DNA of 64,000 bases, taken from Gambelia wislizenii (taxonomy: Eukaryota > Chordata > Lepidosauria > Squamata > Crotaphytidae). How positions within the stretch are numbered: position 1 is the first letter of the stretch; every line of letters starts with the position of its first letter. The translations under genes were made by a program, and so were the position numbers. Location: positions 288,294,265 to 288,358,264 of the forward strand of contig JAUMIR010000003.1 in assembly GCA_030847615.1 (NCBI GenBank). Direction: 5' to 3'. Shown piece by piece: positions 54,084-64,000 of the stretch. Below the pieces are notes generated by a model, which made no database searches, was not told the origin of the DNA, and was given only the letters and a program-made list of their open reading frames with translations.

Positions 54084-55083
54084 CAGTTGTCCCTTTACAT
54101 TTGCGGCTTTGACTTTTGCGGTTTTATGTATTCGCGGAAATTCCTCCCCCCCCCCCGCTCTCCCCAACACAGCCTCTGAGCATTTAAGGAGGAAATTTCC
54201 TCCACACACAGGGAAGATCCCAGCAAACAAGCAACCTCACACCAGCCTCAGAGGGTCTAAGGCGAAAGAAAATCACAGCCCCATGCTGTGAGCATGCAAG
54301 CAAAGTCCCCCCCCTTGACACTCCCCTCCCTGTGTCTTAACAAACTGAATTGCTTCTTTAAAACTCACATTTCACCCCATGTCTCCTCATGGCCCAAAGA
54401 AAAGCACAGCTGCATACTTGCCACCCCCTCTCTGTGTCTCAAAAAACTGAATTGCTTCTTTAAAACTCACATTTCGAACCTTTCCTACACACATTCACAC
54501 ACAGGGAAGGTGCAGGTGGCATCTCTCAGCAAGCAACCGATCCAGCTTCTGAGCATTTAAGGAGGATAGCTTGTGCGCTCACAGTATGGGACTGTGCTTT
54601 TCTTTTGGCCAGCAGGAAGCTTTCCTCCTTAAATGCTCTGAGGCTGGGTTGCTGGGAGATGCCACCCGCACCTTCCCTGTGTGTGAATGTGTGTAGGAAA
54701 AGTTCAAAATGTGAGTTTTAAAGAAGCTGAGTTTTAAATTCAGTTTGTTGAGACACAGAGAGGGGGTGGCAAGCATGCAGCTGTGCTTTTCTTTGGGCCA
54801 TGAGGAGACATGGGATGAAATGTGAGTTTTAAAGAAGCAATTCAGTTTGTTAAGACACAGAGAGAGGAGTGGCAAGGGGGGACTTTGCTTGGGTGCTCAC
54901 AGCATGGGGCTGTGATTTTCTTTCCTCCTTAAATGCTCAGAGGCTCGGTCAGTTTCCCTATGTGTGTGTGTGTTTAGGAAGGGCTCCTCATTAAACCCTC
55001 AGAGGCTGCTTTTATTTGCGTTTTTTCCCCACTTTTGCAGGGGTCTTGTTCCCATAACCCCCGCAAATGTGAAGGGATGACTG
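54084..55083. mobile_element. TA-flanked TIR element C (1000 bp) with a long internal inverted repeat
   Basis: Starts CAGTTGTCCCTTTACATTTG and ends GCAAATGTGAAGGGATGACTG, with TA on both sides. Inside, the segment with CTCTGTGTCTCAAAAAACTG, AATTGCTTCTTTAAAACTCAC and GAGCATTTAAGGAGGA occurs in both orientations (54170-54560 against 54590-54960), so most of the element can fold into one long hairpin. No transposase. Confidence 0.87.
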
Positions 55084-55546
55084 TACACAGGGAGCATACA
55101 GATTGTTTTACAGAGAGAATATGGTTTGTGGGGAATTGGAAGTAGCTTTCCTACACCTCTGGTTGCTATGTGCCACTGAATTTTTGGCCTATGGTGGGAT
55201 CTGGGAAAGGGATAGAACTTGGCCCCAGACCTATTGAACTTGCCAGTCTTGAATTAGTGCAGCATGTAAACCGCTACTAGGATTGACCCCATAGATAATA
55301 CCATCTGAACTGCTTGAAGTCTTACCTGTCTGTGTTTAGGGCCAATATTGGTTTTTTTTCTTTGTTACTAGTCCAGTACTAAATTGGGTGGAAATAAACG
55401 CAGTTGAACTCAGTGGGACTTTTCTACTGAATAGTTATATGTAGGAGTTCACTGTAAAATTATGATTAAAGACCTTAAAGTGCAGGAATGTCAGTTTTGG
55501 TTTTAAATGAGCCTGCATTTGTTTGTATACTTATCTTCTCTGTTTA
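55084..55546. other. Intron sequence, nothing recognised
   Basis: Unassigned. Confidence 0.35.
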
Positions 55547-55551
55547 TAAAC

Positions 55552-56008
55552 TGTTGGGGGATGATAGGACACCCAGTCCCTGGCAGAAGCCAAAAATATC
55601 TCAGCAGCCTCAGCAGCAACCCATTCCCAATAATACTCTCACACAGAGTGTTGTCATCCAAACAAACAGGAGGGACTTTATCTTCAAGCTCAAAGCAGTT
55701 GCAGTATGTACAGATATATATAGCAGACAAACTGCTTCAGCAGACATCAAGGTATTTCAAGAGAAAGAATGCTCTGAACTGACCCTTCTTTTATACAGAT
55801 TTACAGGGCATTGTCTCCCTCAACCACATGGGTGCATTACATCAGATTTTGCATTCCAGACTCTATCCTGATGCTGTGTCCTGCGGTAACCTTCTTGTGC
55901 AGCTGTGGCCTCAAGGCTAGCATGACTTGGCAGTTCCTTGGCCTCAGCTAGCATGACTTAGCAGTTATCTGGCCATTTTCAATGGAGTTCTGTCTCTTAC
56001 TCCTGACA
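55552..56008 (-). mobile_element. Solo LTR (457 bp) with 5-bp target duplication
   Basis: On the minus strand it runs from TGTCAGGAGTAAGAGACAGA to CCTATCATCCCCCAACA, the TG...CA boundaries of an LTR. Both sides carry TAAAC (55547-55551 and 56009-56013), a perfect 5-bp duplication. A TATAAAA box lies at 55789-55795 (minus), about 210 bases from the upstream end, as expected for a promoter-bearing LTR. No internal retroviral or gypsy-type sequence is present, so the rest was lost by LTR-LTR recombination. The family (retrovirus-like or Gypsy) cannot be told from the LTR alone. Confidence 0.85.
55789..55795 (-). promoter_or_regulatory. Putative TATA box of the solo LTR
   Basis: TATAAAA on the minus strand, in the position where LTR promoters place it. 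It would drive transcription antisense to APP if active. Confidence 0.55.
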
Positions 56009-56013
56009 TAAAC

Positions 56014-56456
56014 AGCTGTGTGGCAGCTTCCAAACTGTTCAGCAAACTAATTGATGGAGTTGAAGAGAGGAAAATGAAGGTTTTGTAAGTACAGGCTGAA
56101 GGAAATGGCCTCCCCCCCCCATTCCCATGCCCAGCTGTGCAGATGGCACAGGATTTTGGCCCCATTTCTAATCTGAACTGTCCAGAAATGTCCTAGCCAT
56201 TTTGCAGCTGAGTCACATGTGTCACATCAGCTGAGGTCACTGCGACCATGGCCAGGCACCTTGTTCCTGGCCTCAGAAGACACGAACAGTGCAGGGAAGA
56301 TATGTGCCAGTTTGTGCGCAGTCCACAGGTGTGTACCACGCCTTCATTGCCACAATGGAAGGGCATGTAACAGCAAAAATACTGTGGGCCTTGGGCTGGA
56401 ATACTCAGGCCAGAACGTGGAGTATTCTGGTCAGTTCAGACAAGACTGAAGATTTA
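56014..56456. other. Intron sequence, nothing recognised
   Basis: Unassigned, with a run of C at 56112-56120. Confidence 0.35.
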
Positions 56457-57828
56457 CCGTATATTCCGGCGTATAAGACGACTTTTGAGCACTCAAAAGT
56501 GCCCTCCAAAATCGACAGTCGTCTTATACGCCGGATATACTTTGCTTCACCTGCCTGCCTATCTCCTGCCTCTTCACAAATGGAGCGAAGAGGCAGGAGA
56601 CGGGGCAGGGGGTGAAGCAAAGTGCTCCTCCCTTCCCCCCGCCCACCCCCCGCGCATCCACCCCCCTTCCCGAAAGCCGCGGACCCGCGACTTTTGGGAG
56701 GGGGGGTGGCTGGGAAGACTCCTCCTCCCTTCCCCCCGCCCATCCCCCACGCATCTACCCCCCTTCCCAAAAGCCACGGACCCGCGACTTTTGGGAGGGG
56801 GTGGCTGGGAAGCCCCCTCCTCCCTTCCCCCCGCGCATCCACCCCCCCTTCCCAAAAGCTGCGGAACCGTGACTTTCGGGAGGGGGGGTGGCTGGGAAGC
56901 CCCCTCCTCCCTTCCCCCCGCCCACCCCCCCGCGCATCCACCCCCCTTCCCAAAAGCCGCGGACCCGCGACTTTTGGGAGGGGGGTGGCTGGAAAGCCCC
57001 CTCCCTTCCCCCCAGCCACCCTCCGCCCAGCCACCCCCCTTCCCCAAAGCCTCGCTGCGAAGCCCCCTCCCCCCAGCCACCCACCCACCCTCTGCCTAGC
57101 CACCCCCCTTCCCCAAAGCCTCGCTTTGGAGAGGGGGGGTGGCTGCGAAGCCCCCTCCCCCCACCCACCCTCTGCCCAGCTACCCCCTTTCCCCAAAGCC
57201 GCGCTTTGGGGGTGGTGGCTGCGAAGCCCCCTCCGCCCATCCACCCATTCACCCTCCGCCTAGCCACCCCCCTTCCCCAAAGCCACGCTTTGGAGAGGGG
57301 TGGCAGCTGAGAAGCCCCCTCCCTCCACCCCCCCAGCCAGCTGGCCATCCCGCATTCCCCAACCCACCAGGAGACTGGGTAGCCTCCTGTGGGTTGGGGA
57401 ATTGTGGGTGGAGGGAGCCCAGAAGGAGGGATGGGGCTGTGGAGTTAAATCCCTATATTCGCTCCCTCTCCCTTGACGGTCGGGAGAGGGGGCGAATCCC
57501 AGGGTTTGGCTCCATGGCCCCGCATCCTCCCTATGGAGCCAAACGGGGCATGTTCGCCCCTTTCCTCCACCTTCAAGTCCAGTTTGACTGGAAGGTTGAA
57601 GAGAGGGGCGAATGTTGCCCTGCCAGCTGATCCTGTTCGCTTTCCCAACTCACGAGGAGATCCTCATGAGTTGGGAAACAAAGAGGATCAGCTGGCAAGG
57701 CTCCCCCAGCCAGCCAAATTGGGGGGGTGGTCTTATCTGGCGAATATAGGCCTAGGTCTAGATTTTTGGCTGGAAATTGGGGGTGGTGGTCTTATACGCC
57801 CAGTCGTCTTATATGCCGGAATATACGG
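56457..57828. mobile_element. TA-flanked TIR element F (1372 bp), C-rich tandem and palindromic interior
   Basis: Left CCGTATATTCCGGCGTATAA then GACGAC; right GTCGTCTTATATGCCGGAAT then ATACGG; TA on both sides; the 26-bp ends differ at one base. The interior (56560-57360) repeats units of about 100-120 bp containing CTTCCCCCCGCCCACCCCC, CGCGCATCCACCCCCCTTCC and AAGCCGCGGACCCGCGACTTTTGGGAGGGGG. A second part (57460-57670) holds TTCGCCCC/GGGGCGAA inverted pairs. Overlapping open frames in all phases come from the absence of stop triplets in the repeat. Confidence 0.87.
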
Positions 57829-58149
57829 TATTTTAATTTTCTTAAAGATGAGTCATACATCCATGTTATGTGTGCACAAACTTGGATTTGGTTGATATCT
57901 CTCCTCTACTAGCTGGTTCCTAAGACTCATTTAGAAGCTTTTTAGTTTGTTTTAGTTAGCTGTGTTTTATATTGAACCTGAAACTGATGTTAATTTTTGG
58001 CTGTGCTTTAGGCTGTAGGCCTTAAACTTTAGGGAAACAAGACAGGTGTTTAAAATCATGATATGAAGATGGCTTATCTCTCTTATCTCCTGCAAGAGCT
58101 TGCGTGAGTCTTAAGATCCTCAATGGGTTTTCTTAAGGCCCCCACCATC
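57829..58149. other. Intron spacer, nothing recognised
   Basis: Unassigned AT-rich DNA. Confidence 0.35.
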
Positions 58150-58656
58150 CTCACAGGCCTATCTGGTGAGTACACTTGGTGACCGAACAGTCTCTAACAC
58201 TTCCTCCCTTGGGAGCTGCCTCCTTCTCTCCTCTCCTCTCCCTTGTCTGGTGAGGACTTGTGAGAGGCTCTTAGTGGCTGCTTCCAGGCTGTAGTATTTA
58301 CTCCTGTGGGAGGCCCTCTCTCTGCTTACCTTTTTCTGGAAGGTAAAGACCTTTTTATTTAAACCAGCATTTGAAGATGAAGAGGTTGTACCAAAGGGCT
58401 GTTAAGATGTGTGTGCTGCATATTTATCTTTATTGTTCTGTCTTTTAAATGATTTTTATACTGTTTAATTATGGGTATTTTTGTATGATAGCTAATGTAC
58501 TTGCTGCTGTTGTTGGTTTTTTTTTTTTGGTTTTTTTTTTGGTATCATCAGGTTTTTAGCTGTATCGTGTTTTACCCATTTTTTTTAAAAAAAAACTGCT
58601 TTGCATCCCTTTTTTGTGAGAATGGAGATAAATTAAATAAATAAAATAATGAAAAC
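58150..58656 (+). mobile_element. L2 LINE 3' end
   Basis: Coding end resembling GERLLVAASRL and FFWKVKTFLFKPAFE, then a UTR with GTTTAATTATGGGTATTTTTG, GAGAATGGAGATAAATTAAA and TAAATAAAATAATG. The frame is degraded. Confidence 0.6.
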
Positions 58657-59139
58657 AGGGATGGGCAAAGTGAGGCTTTTGGGCCAGATGTAGCCACCAG
58701 GGCCATTTTTGTTGCCCCCACATGTTAAAAAAAAATTTTTTTTTTGTTCCAAAATGCTCTCCGGGGGGCGGGGAACCATTTCTACAAAGTATGAAGGCAA
58801 TCAGGGATCACCAGGGGTCAAACAATTTTTCTTCAAAAAAAAAAAAAACAACCAAAAAACAACCCAAACTATTTTGCTCCAAAGTGCCATCTAGGGATGT
58901 GTAGTCATCACATTGTCACCACATTTGGGGTGGGTGGATGGGCCAATTTAGGCCCAGGAGAGGACCTTTTTGAAACAGGAAGTGACTTACTACTCACTAG
59001 CTGTTGTTTAAGGCATCTCCTTACCTTAAACAAACAAATACATTAAATAATTACAGAATAGTTAATAATGAGTGTGAAATAAGGGTGGATCAAACTTCCT
59101 TAGTTAAAGCTGAGAGTGAGCTGCCTAGTTTTATTATCT
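58657..59139. other. Intron sequence; a hAT-like end at 58660
   Basis: CAGGGATGGGCAAAGTGAGGC at 58657 resembles a hAT-type terminal repeat. No clear partner found. A-runs at 58727-58740 and 58833-58850. Confidence 0.35.
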
Positions 59140-59675
59140 AGGGGCTTGTATTCATGAGCCAGGGTAGATTGGCTCCCTCCCAGTGTATCTTGGCCATGGA
59201 TGAGGCTCATTCCTTCCCCATTCCCTCCACAAAATGTGGAATTCCAGATAGGCATGCCAGCCCATCGCTACAGCCACCGCCACCACAGTCTTCCTCACTC
59301 TCTGAAGGCAGGAAGCTGGCTGCAATGTGTGACCAAGGCCACCTTCATGTGACCAGCCTTGGTCACATGCTGCAGTCCTTCTTCCTGCTGTGAAAGGGCA
59401 AGGCAGAGAGCAGCTGAAACAATAGGCCAGCATTGTAGAACAGGCGCCTGTAGTCACACGGCCCAATCCATTTCTTCCTGGCGGGAATGGATTAAAGCAG
59501 GTATTATTTTAGAATGCTTTAATTGGCCTGTCTTCTGCCATCCTAGCCCCATATTTGCCTTGGGGGTCATGAGGACTGCCCAGGGGCAGAACGGGGCAAA
59601 AGCCCAGCATCGTCAGGACTGCAGGGCTCTAAGACAGGGGCAAGATGAGGTATATTGCCTGTGTAGACAAGCCCT
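59140..59675. mobile_element. Possible TIR-type element (GGGCTTGTNNNCA ends)
   Basis: AGGGGCTTGTATTCATGAGCC at the left and CCTGTGTAGACAAGCCCT at the right are inverted. The same end motif recurs at 32649, 39502 and 40847. The interior has inverted CACATGCTGCAG/CTGCAATGTGTG phrases. No coding capacity. Confidence 0.45.
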
Positions 59676-61024
59676 AGGTATCTGAGAATTTAACGTCTTT
59701 CTTGTATTACTAGGTTGGTAGTGAACAATTAAAAATAGTTTGTATTATTGTCCCTCTCTCTTCAACAAACACCTGTAGCCCTCTTCTGGTCTGCATGTTC
59801 TCTAATTTGAATTGCACTTCTGCAGTCTGCCACAGTTTGTCCACATTTAGATGACCGAATAGCTGTGATGAGTTGAAAAGGTTCTGATCATATAGTGGGT
59901 GCTAGAAGAGAAGATGGGAAGAGGAGGAAATGGGTCCAGGACCTGTATGTGCAATACTAAACTGTAGCTGAGGGCTTTGGTGTGTGAATGGATCCCTCAG
60001 CTAATAAAATACTGGTTTGGGAAAAGGATGTCAGAGTTTGTTAGTGCGTATTATGTGTATGTAAGTAAAAAGGGATGGGAAAATGTGAGGGGATATGTTT
60101 GAAAATAAATCAGAAATGGAGGGAATGTTCATTCTGGTAAACATTTTAATAGAGGAGGAATATTGGACATGGCAATTTGAGAACTATTAGAAGGGGTTTC
60201 GATCGCTTATGGGATTAGACACAAAAGAACCCTGCTGAGGGCTGGCATGTGTGAATAGACAAAGCTGATTAATTTTAACAGCTGTGTTTAGGATTGGCAG
60301 GGGGGAGTTGAGAAGACTATTCTGTTTCATCTAAGGCCTAAAGGAAGTTATCATGCTATCAAGTGGCTAAGGCAGTCTTAAAAGTTAGGAAATGTCTGTA
60401 TCAATAAGGATTTATAAACTTTACAGATGTGATTCCAAGATTGCACTTGCAAAGGAGCCAAGTTGGAATTGCTTTGGTTGCTAGGTCTTGTTTCCTTTGA
60501 AAGTATTTGTCACCCTCACTTTTAAGCTGTAGAACAAAAGAAAAGTGATCAGTACTTCAGTTGGTCAGAGCTGAATCTTAGTGCTTCACACTGTGGTTTT
60601 AATGCAATGAAAGGAATTTGGGGCTGTCTGATCCTAGTAATGTGATTGGTTCCAAGTCAGGCCTGGATAAGTGCATGAAGTGTCTCTAATCATTTTTGTT
60701 TTGGTACTTCAATTTAAGCTTGGGATTGTGGGCCTGATATTTTGTTTAAGGTTCTGCATAGGTGCGTGTAACTGATATACAGTAGTTGATAATGTTAAGT
60801 AGTGGATCAATGAGCATTTACTTTTCTTGCTGAGCATCCTCACTTGAATCACTGACTCATTTTTGAATGGTTTCTTTTCCATGGTGTGGTGTATTTGTTA
60901 CTTTGTGCTTTTGGCTCCTGTCTGTCTTACTGTAATTTCTAGGATAGAAACATGAGCCATCTTTGTTATGCCACAACCTTCTAAACCAGATGCAGATGAC
61001 ACATTCAGCAATTAAAAATATTAC
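59676..61024. other. Intron 2 DNA without recognised repeats
   Basis: About 1.35 kb of unassigned sequence with no coding signal. Confidence 0.4.
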
Positions 61025-61051
61025 TAGCTATACCTGGTGTAACATACAACG

Positions 61052-61100
<49 letters not shown>

Positions 61101-62530
61101 ATATGTTTCTGTGTTTTTCCATTCCCACTCTGCTGATTAGCTGCTTAGGAAACTTGTCAGGAGTATGATCATTTTGACCCAGTAATATATAACCTTTCAA
61201 ATAAACCACAATGGTGTACGTTACTCTGCATACAGCTAGTTTCATATCGAGAGCCCCTCCACTGCCGTCATGCAAATGCGTGTATACACACACCAGACAT
61301 GCCAGGACACGAGAGCCCCACTGCCGCCATACAACTGCACATACACTACACACACACACACACACCATACTACACACGTACACCCCCATGCTACACACAC
61401 ACCAGGACATAAGAGCCCCTCTGCCACCGCCATGCAATCGCACATACACACACACCATGCTACACAAACACACACACACCACACACAGCAGGATGTGAGA
61501 GCTCCCCCCACTGCCTCCATGCAACCGTGCATGCATCCACATACCCACGGTACACACACACACACACACACCATGCATGCTAGTACATGAGAGCCCTTCC
61601 GCTGCCTCCATGCAACTGCACGTACACACACACCATGCTACACACACCACACGTGCCAGTATTAAGAGCCCCTCCACTGCCACCATGCAATCACACATAC
61701 ATACACATACACCATGCTATACACATACACACCATGCTACACTACACATACACACCACACCACAACCCCCATGCTACACACACCTCTACGCTACACACAC
61801 ACACACCTCTATGCTACACACATGCACCCCATGCTACACACACACAACGCTACACATACACACCCCACGTCCCCCCCATGCTACACCCCCCACACTGCAT
61901 CCCCCACATTATACCCTCTACACTACACCCACACACACTACACACACTCTACATTACACCCCCCCATACTACACACACCCTAAGCTATCCCCCCCACGCT
62001 ACACACACAAGCACCCCATGCTACACCCTCCCACACTACACCCCCCATGCTAAACACACACCACATTACACACACACCACACTACACCCCCAATGCTACA
62101 CACAGCCCACGCTACACACATACACACCATGCTACATACACCCATCATGCTATACCTCCCCACTACATCCCACATGCTAAAAACACAACCACATGCTAAA
62201 AACAAAAACAATGCTAAAAACACTCTACAAACATACCCCACGCTACACAGCCCACTCTACGCACAACCCCACACTACACACACACATGCTATATCCCCCA
62301 TGCTACACCCCCACCCCCACGGTACACACATACCATGCGCACCATAATGTGAGAGACCCCCCTGCCGCTGCCTGGTTTAGAAAGGACTTGAAGCTTTCCA
62401 CATGTTTCTGCCCCCAGTGTGCTGATTAGCTGCCCAGCAGAGAGCTTTGATTGGTTGGTAAGTTTCCTAAGCAGCCAGTCAGCACGCTGGAAACGGTAAC
62501 ATACCCAAGAGAAGTGTGTGTGTATGTGTG

Positions 62531-62568
<38 letters not shown>

Positions 62569-62570
62569 AG
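61025..62570. repeat. Composite array: (TATC)n, CA-rich minisatellite and (GT)(TA)(CA) palindrome in an unclassified repeat
   Basis: Starts TAGCTATACCTGGTGTAACA, then (CTAT)n at 61051-61099. From 61248 to 61700 a unit of about 60-110 bp (GAGAGCCCCTCCACTGCC, CCATGCAACTGCACATACA, CACACACACCATGCTACAC) repeats about six times. From 61700 to 62340 the CCATGCTACACACAC part alone is amplified. A last GAGAGACCCCCCTGCCGCTG unit follows at 62351. GTGCTGATTAGCTGC occurs direct at 61129 and 62419 and inverted near 62472-62492. It ends in alternating GT, TA and CA runs (62512-62568). Stop-poor frames in it are not genes. Confidence 0.85.
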
Positions 62571-63422
62571 GTAGAAGGCAAGTAATTTGAACAATAGGCA
62601 AATTATTTTCTCTAATATAGTAAATGCATGCTGAAGTGGACAGATATTCTAAGCTAATTCCAGACCCAGTGTCAGATGAGGCTTTGCTGGGTCCTTACCC
62701 GTTTTCACAGGCAGTGCCCACCACCACTTGCTTCTCCCAATAGAATGAGCCCTGGCCCTGAAGTTGTTCTAGCCACCAGTCACCCCTTCCCATAGACTGG
62801 CTTACACAGTCTCCAGCAATATCGATGCTGATGGGAACTGTCGAGTATTTTGTTACAACTCTCACAATTCAATACTAAACCAAGTCTTGCCCTCACATTG
62901 TACTCTCATAGTTGTAACATGGTAGCTGTCTGATACGGACTGAAGCTGAGCTGTTGGTCAGATCCAAGAGTTCATATAGTGCTCCAGGCAAATCTTTACA
63001 ATGAGAGGTACTATCTAGTGACAGCAATCTTGAGTTGTGATGGTTATGAGGTCTCATGGGGGGGGGGCAATGGCTAGTGGACAAGATCACCAGCATCTGT
63101 GAGGAAGGGGAAAATTGGACAGCATTGCACTGAAAATCTACTTAAGTTCTGCCCTGGCTTATTCTACAGTACATGATAAAAATTCTAAAATTGTGACTAG
63201 TACTGTAATATTAAACAAATGACAACAGTATAATCTCAGGAATGTGTGTGAAGACACTGTATCCAACAGAGCAACATAGAATTGCAACTTTAGTTCATTA
63301 AAAACAATTGCTGTGTAGACTGCAGAACTCATGGCATATATATTTTATAAATATTTAGACTTCAAGAAATGTTCATGCTGCCCTGCAACTTTAGCAAAGT
63401 TTGTTGTGTTGCTTTTCAAACT
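62571..63422. other. Intron sequence, nothing recognised
   Basis: Unassigned; a G run at 63058-63067. Confidence 0.35.
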
Positions 63423-63423
63423 A

Positions 63424-63647
63424 CAGTGCATCCTTGGTACCCACTGGGAGTTGGTTCCAGCCCCCCTCTGCCCATGGATACTAAAATCCATGGGTGCTTA
63501 TGTCTCATTATATACAGTGGCATAGGAAAATGGTGTCCCTTATATAAAATGGCAAAATCAAGATTTTTTGGAATTTAAAAAAATATTTTCAAACTGTGTT
63601 TGGTTGAATTTGTGGATACAGAATCCATGGATAAGGAGGGCAGACTG
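63424..63647. mobile_element. Tigger-type MITE
   Basis: CAGTGCATCCTTGGTACCCAC at the left and ATGGATAAGGAGGGCAGACTG at the right, with TA flanks. The interior has GTTGGTTCCAGCCCCCC, GTGTCCCTTATATAAAATGG and CAAAATCAAGA as in the copy at 41.3 kb. Confidence 0.85.
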
Positions 63648-64000
63648 TACTGCAGCCTCCAGTTTTAACAAAAACACATTTGAGTCTGTCCTGTTCCTTT
63701 GAGACTTATAAGTATACCCAATGCTTGACAGACTTTCTTGACTATCTCCAGCAAAGTGATTCATCCTTAGTGCCGCCCTATATAAACTGGAATCTTAATT
63801 ACGTTTCAAACTCTAGTCATGGTGCTCTAATGTCACATTAATTTCCTGGGAAAGTCTATTTTCTATTACGTATGCTACTAGTATTAGATTCTATACTTCC
63901 AGACAGGCTGTTTCTAGCACTACCAATCAAAAGTCATCAGTGCAGTTTTTCCATTGTTAGTAAATTTTCTTGGGTGAAAAATAAGGTAGAAAAAGTGGCA
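63648..64000. other. Intron sequence to the window edge
   Basis: Nothing recognised. Confidence 0.35.

Noticed and set aside
56405..57648. Open frames up to 279 codons on both strands
   Set aside because: They are products of the C-rich tandem repeat in TIR element F. All six phases look alike in composition and none resembles a protein family.
61248..61700. CRISPR-like regularly spaced repeats
   Set aside because: Spacers are themselves CA-rich and repetitive, units vary in length, and the context is a vertebrate intron.
61099..62429. Cys/Val-rich (minus) and His/Thr-rich (plus) frames up to 199 codons
   Set aside because: Direct translation of CA/GT-rich minisatellite; no start context or domain.
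24250..64000. Search for APP exon 3 (VYPELQITNVVEANQ...)
   Set aside because: No matching segment with splice sites was seen by eye. The exon probably lies beyond the window; a translated search with exon 3 would settle it.

Overview
This window is vertebrate nuclear DNA, almost certainly from a squamate reptile (lizard or close relative). One host exon is clearly recognisable: a 168-bp exon at 24076-24243 encodes the 56 residues of amyloid precursor protein (APP) exon 2, with a canonical acceptor and a GTAAGT donor. The window is therefore about 24 kb of APP intron 1, exon 2, and about 39.8 kb of intron 2, transcribed on the + strand. I could not find APP exon 1 or exon 3. The squamate assignment rests on the repeat mix: SINEs with the Sauria-type tail, SINEs with a 5S rRNA-derived head, CR1 and L2 LINEs, a Penelope-like element with a GIY-YIG domain, a DIRS element and Tigger, mariner and Tc1 elements.

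Layout of intron 1 (1-24075): an RTE-like LINE scrap and a 112-bp tandem repeat; two copies, in opposite orientation, of a LINE with a hairpin and (GA)n tail (2001-4459); a CR1 copy with endonuclease and reverse transcriptase remains (5405-8165); an L2 split by a mariner (8226-10130); further CR1, L2 and LINE scraps; a TIR element filled with a G-rich palindromic array (14527-15452); a truncated Tc1 (15861-17010); a GC-rich segment resembling the first coding exon of DENND5B joined directly to a 5'-truncated Penelope-like element with a hammerhead-like motif (17353-19385); and another LINE copy.

Layout of intron 2 (24244-64000): a CR1 copy interrupted by a hAT-like MITE and an L2 scrap; Sauria and 5S SINEs; Tigger-type MITEs; two families of TA-flanked TIR elements whose interiors are GC-rich palindromic or tandem arrays; a nearly complete 6.16-kb DIRS retrotransposon inserted in a LINE (47086-53251); a 457-bp solo LTR with a perfect 5-bp target duplication; and a large CA-rich array.

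The DIRS element is the most complete mobile system. It has inverted terminal repeats, a gag-like region, an open RT/RNase H/methyltransferase-like frame, an open tyrosine recombinase frame and an internal complementary region that reads as the reverse complement of the joined ends of a circle. The other observations most worth following are the DENND5B-Penelope junction and the TIR elements that share ends but have very different, hairpin-rich interiors. Apart from APP exon 2 no functional host gene is supported.
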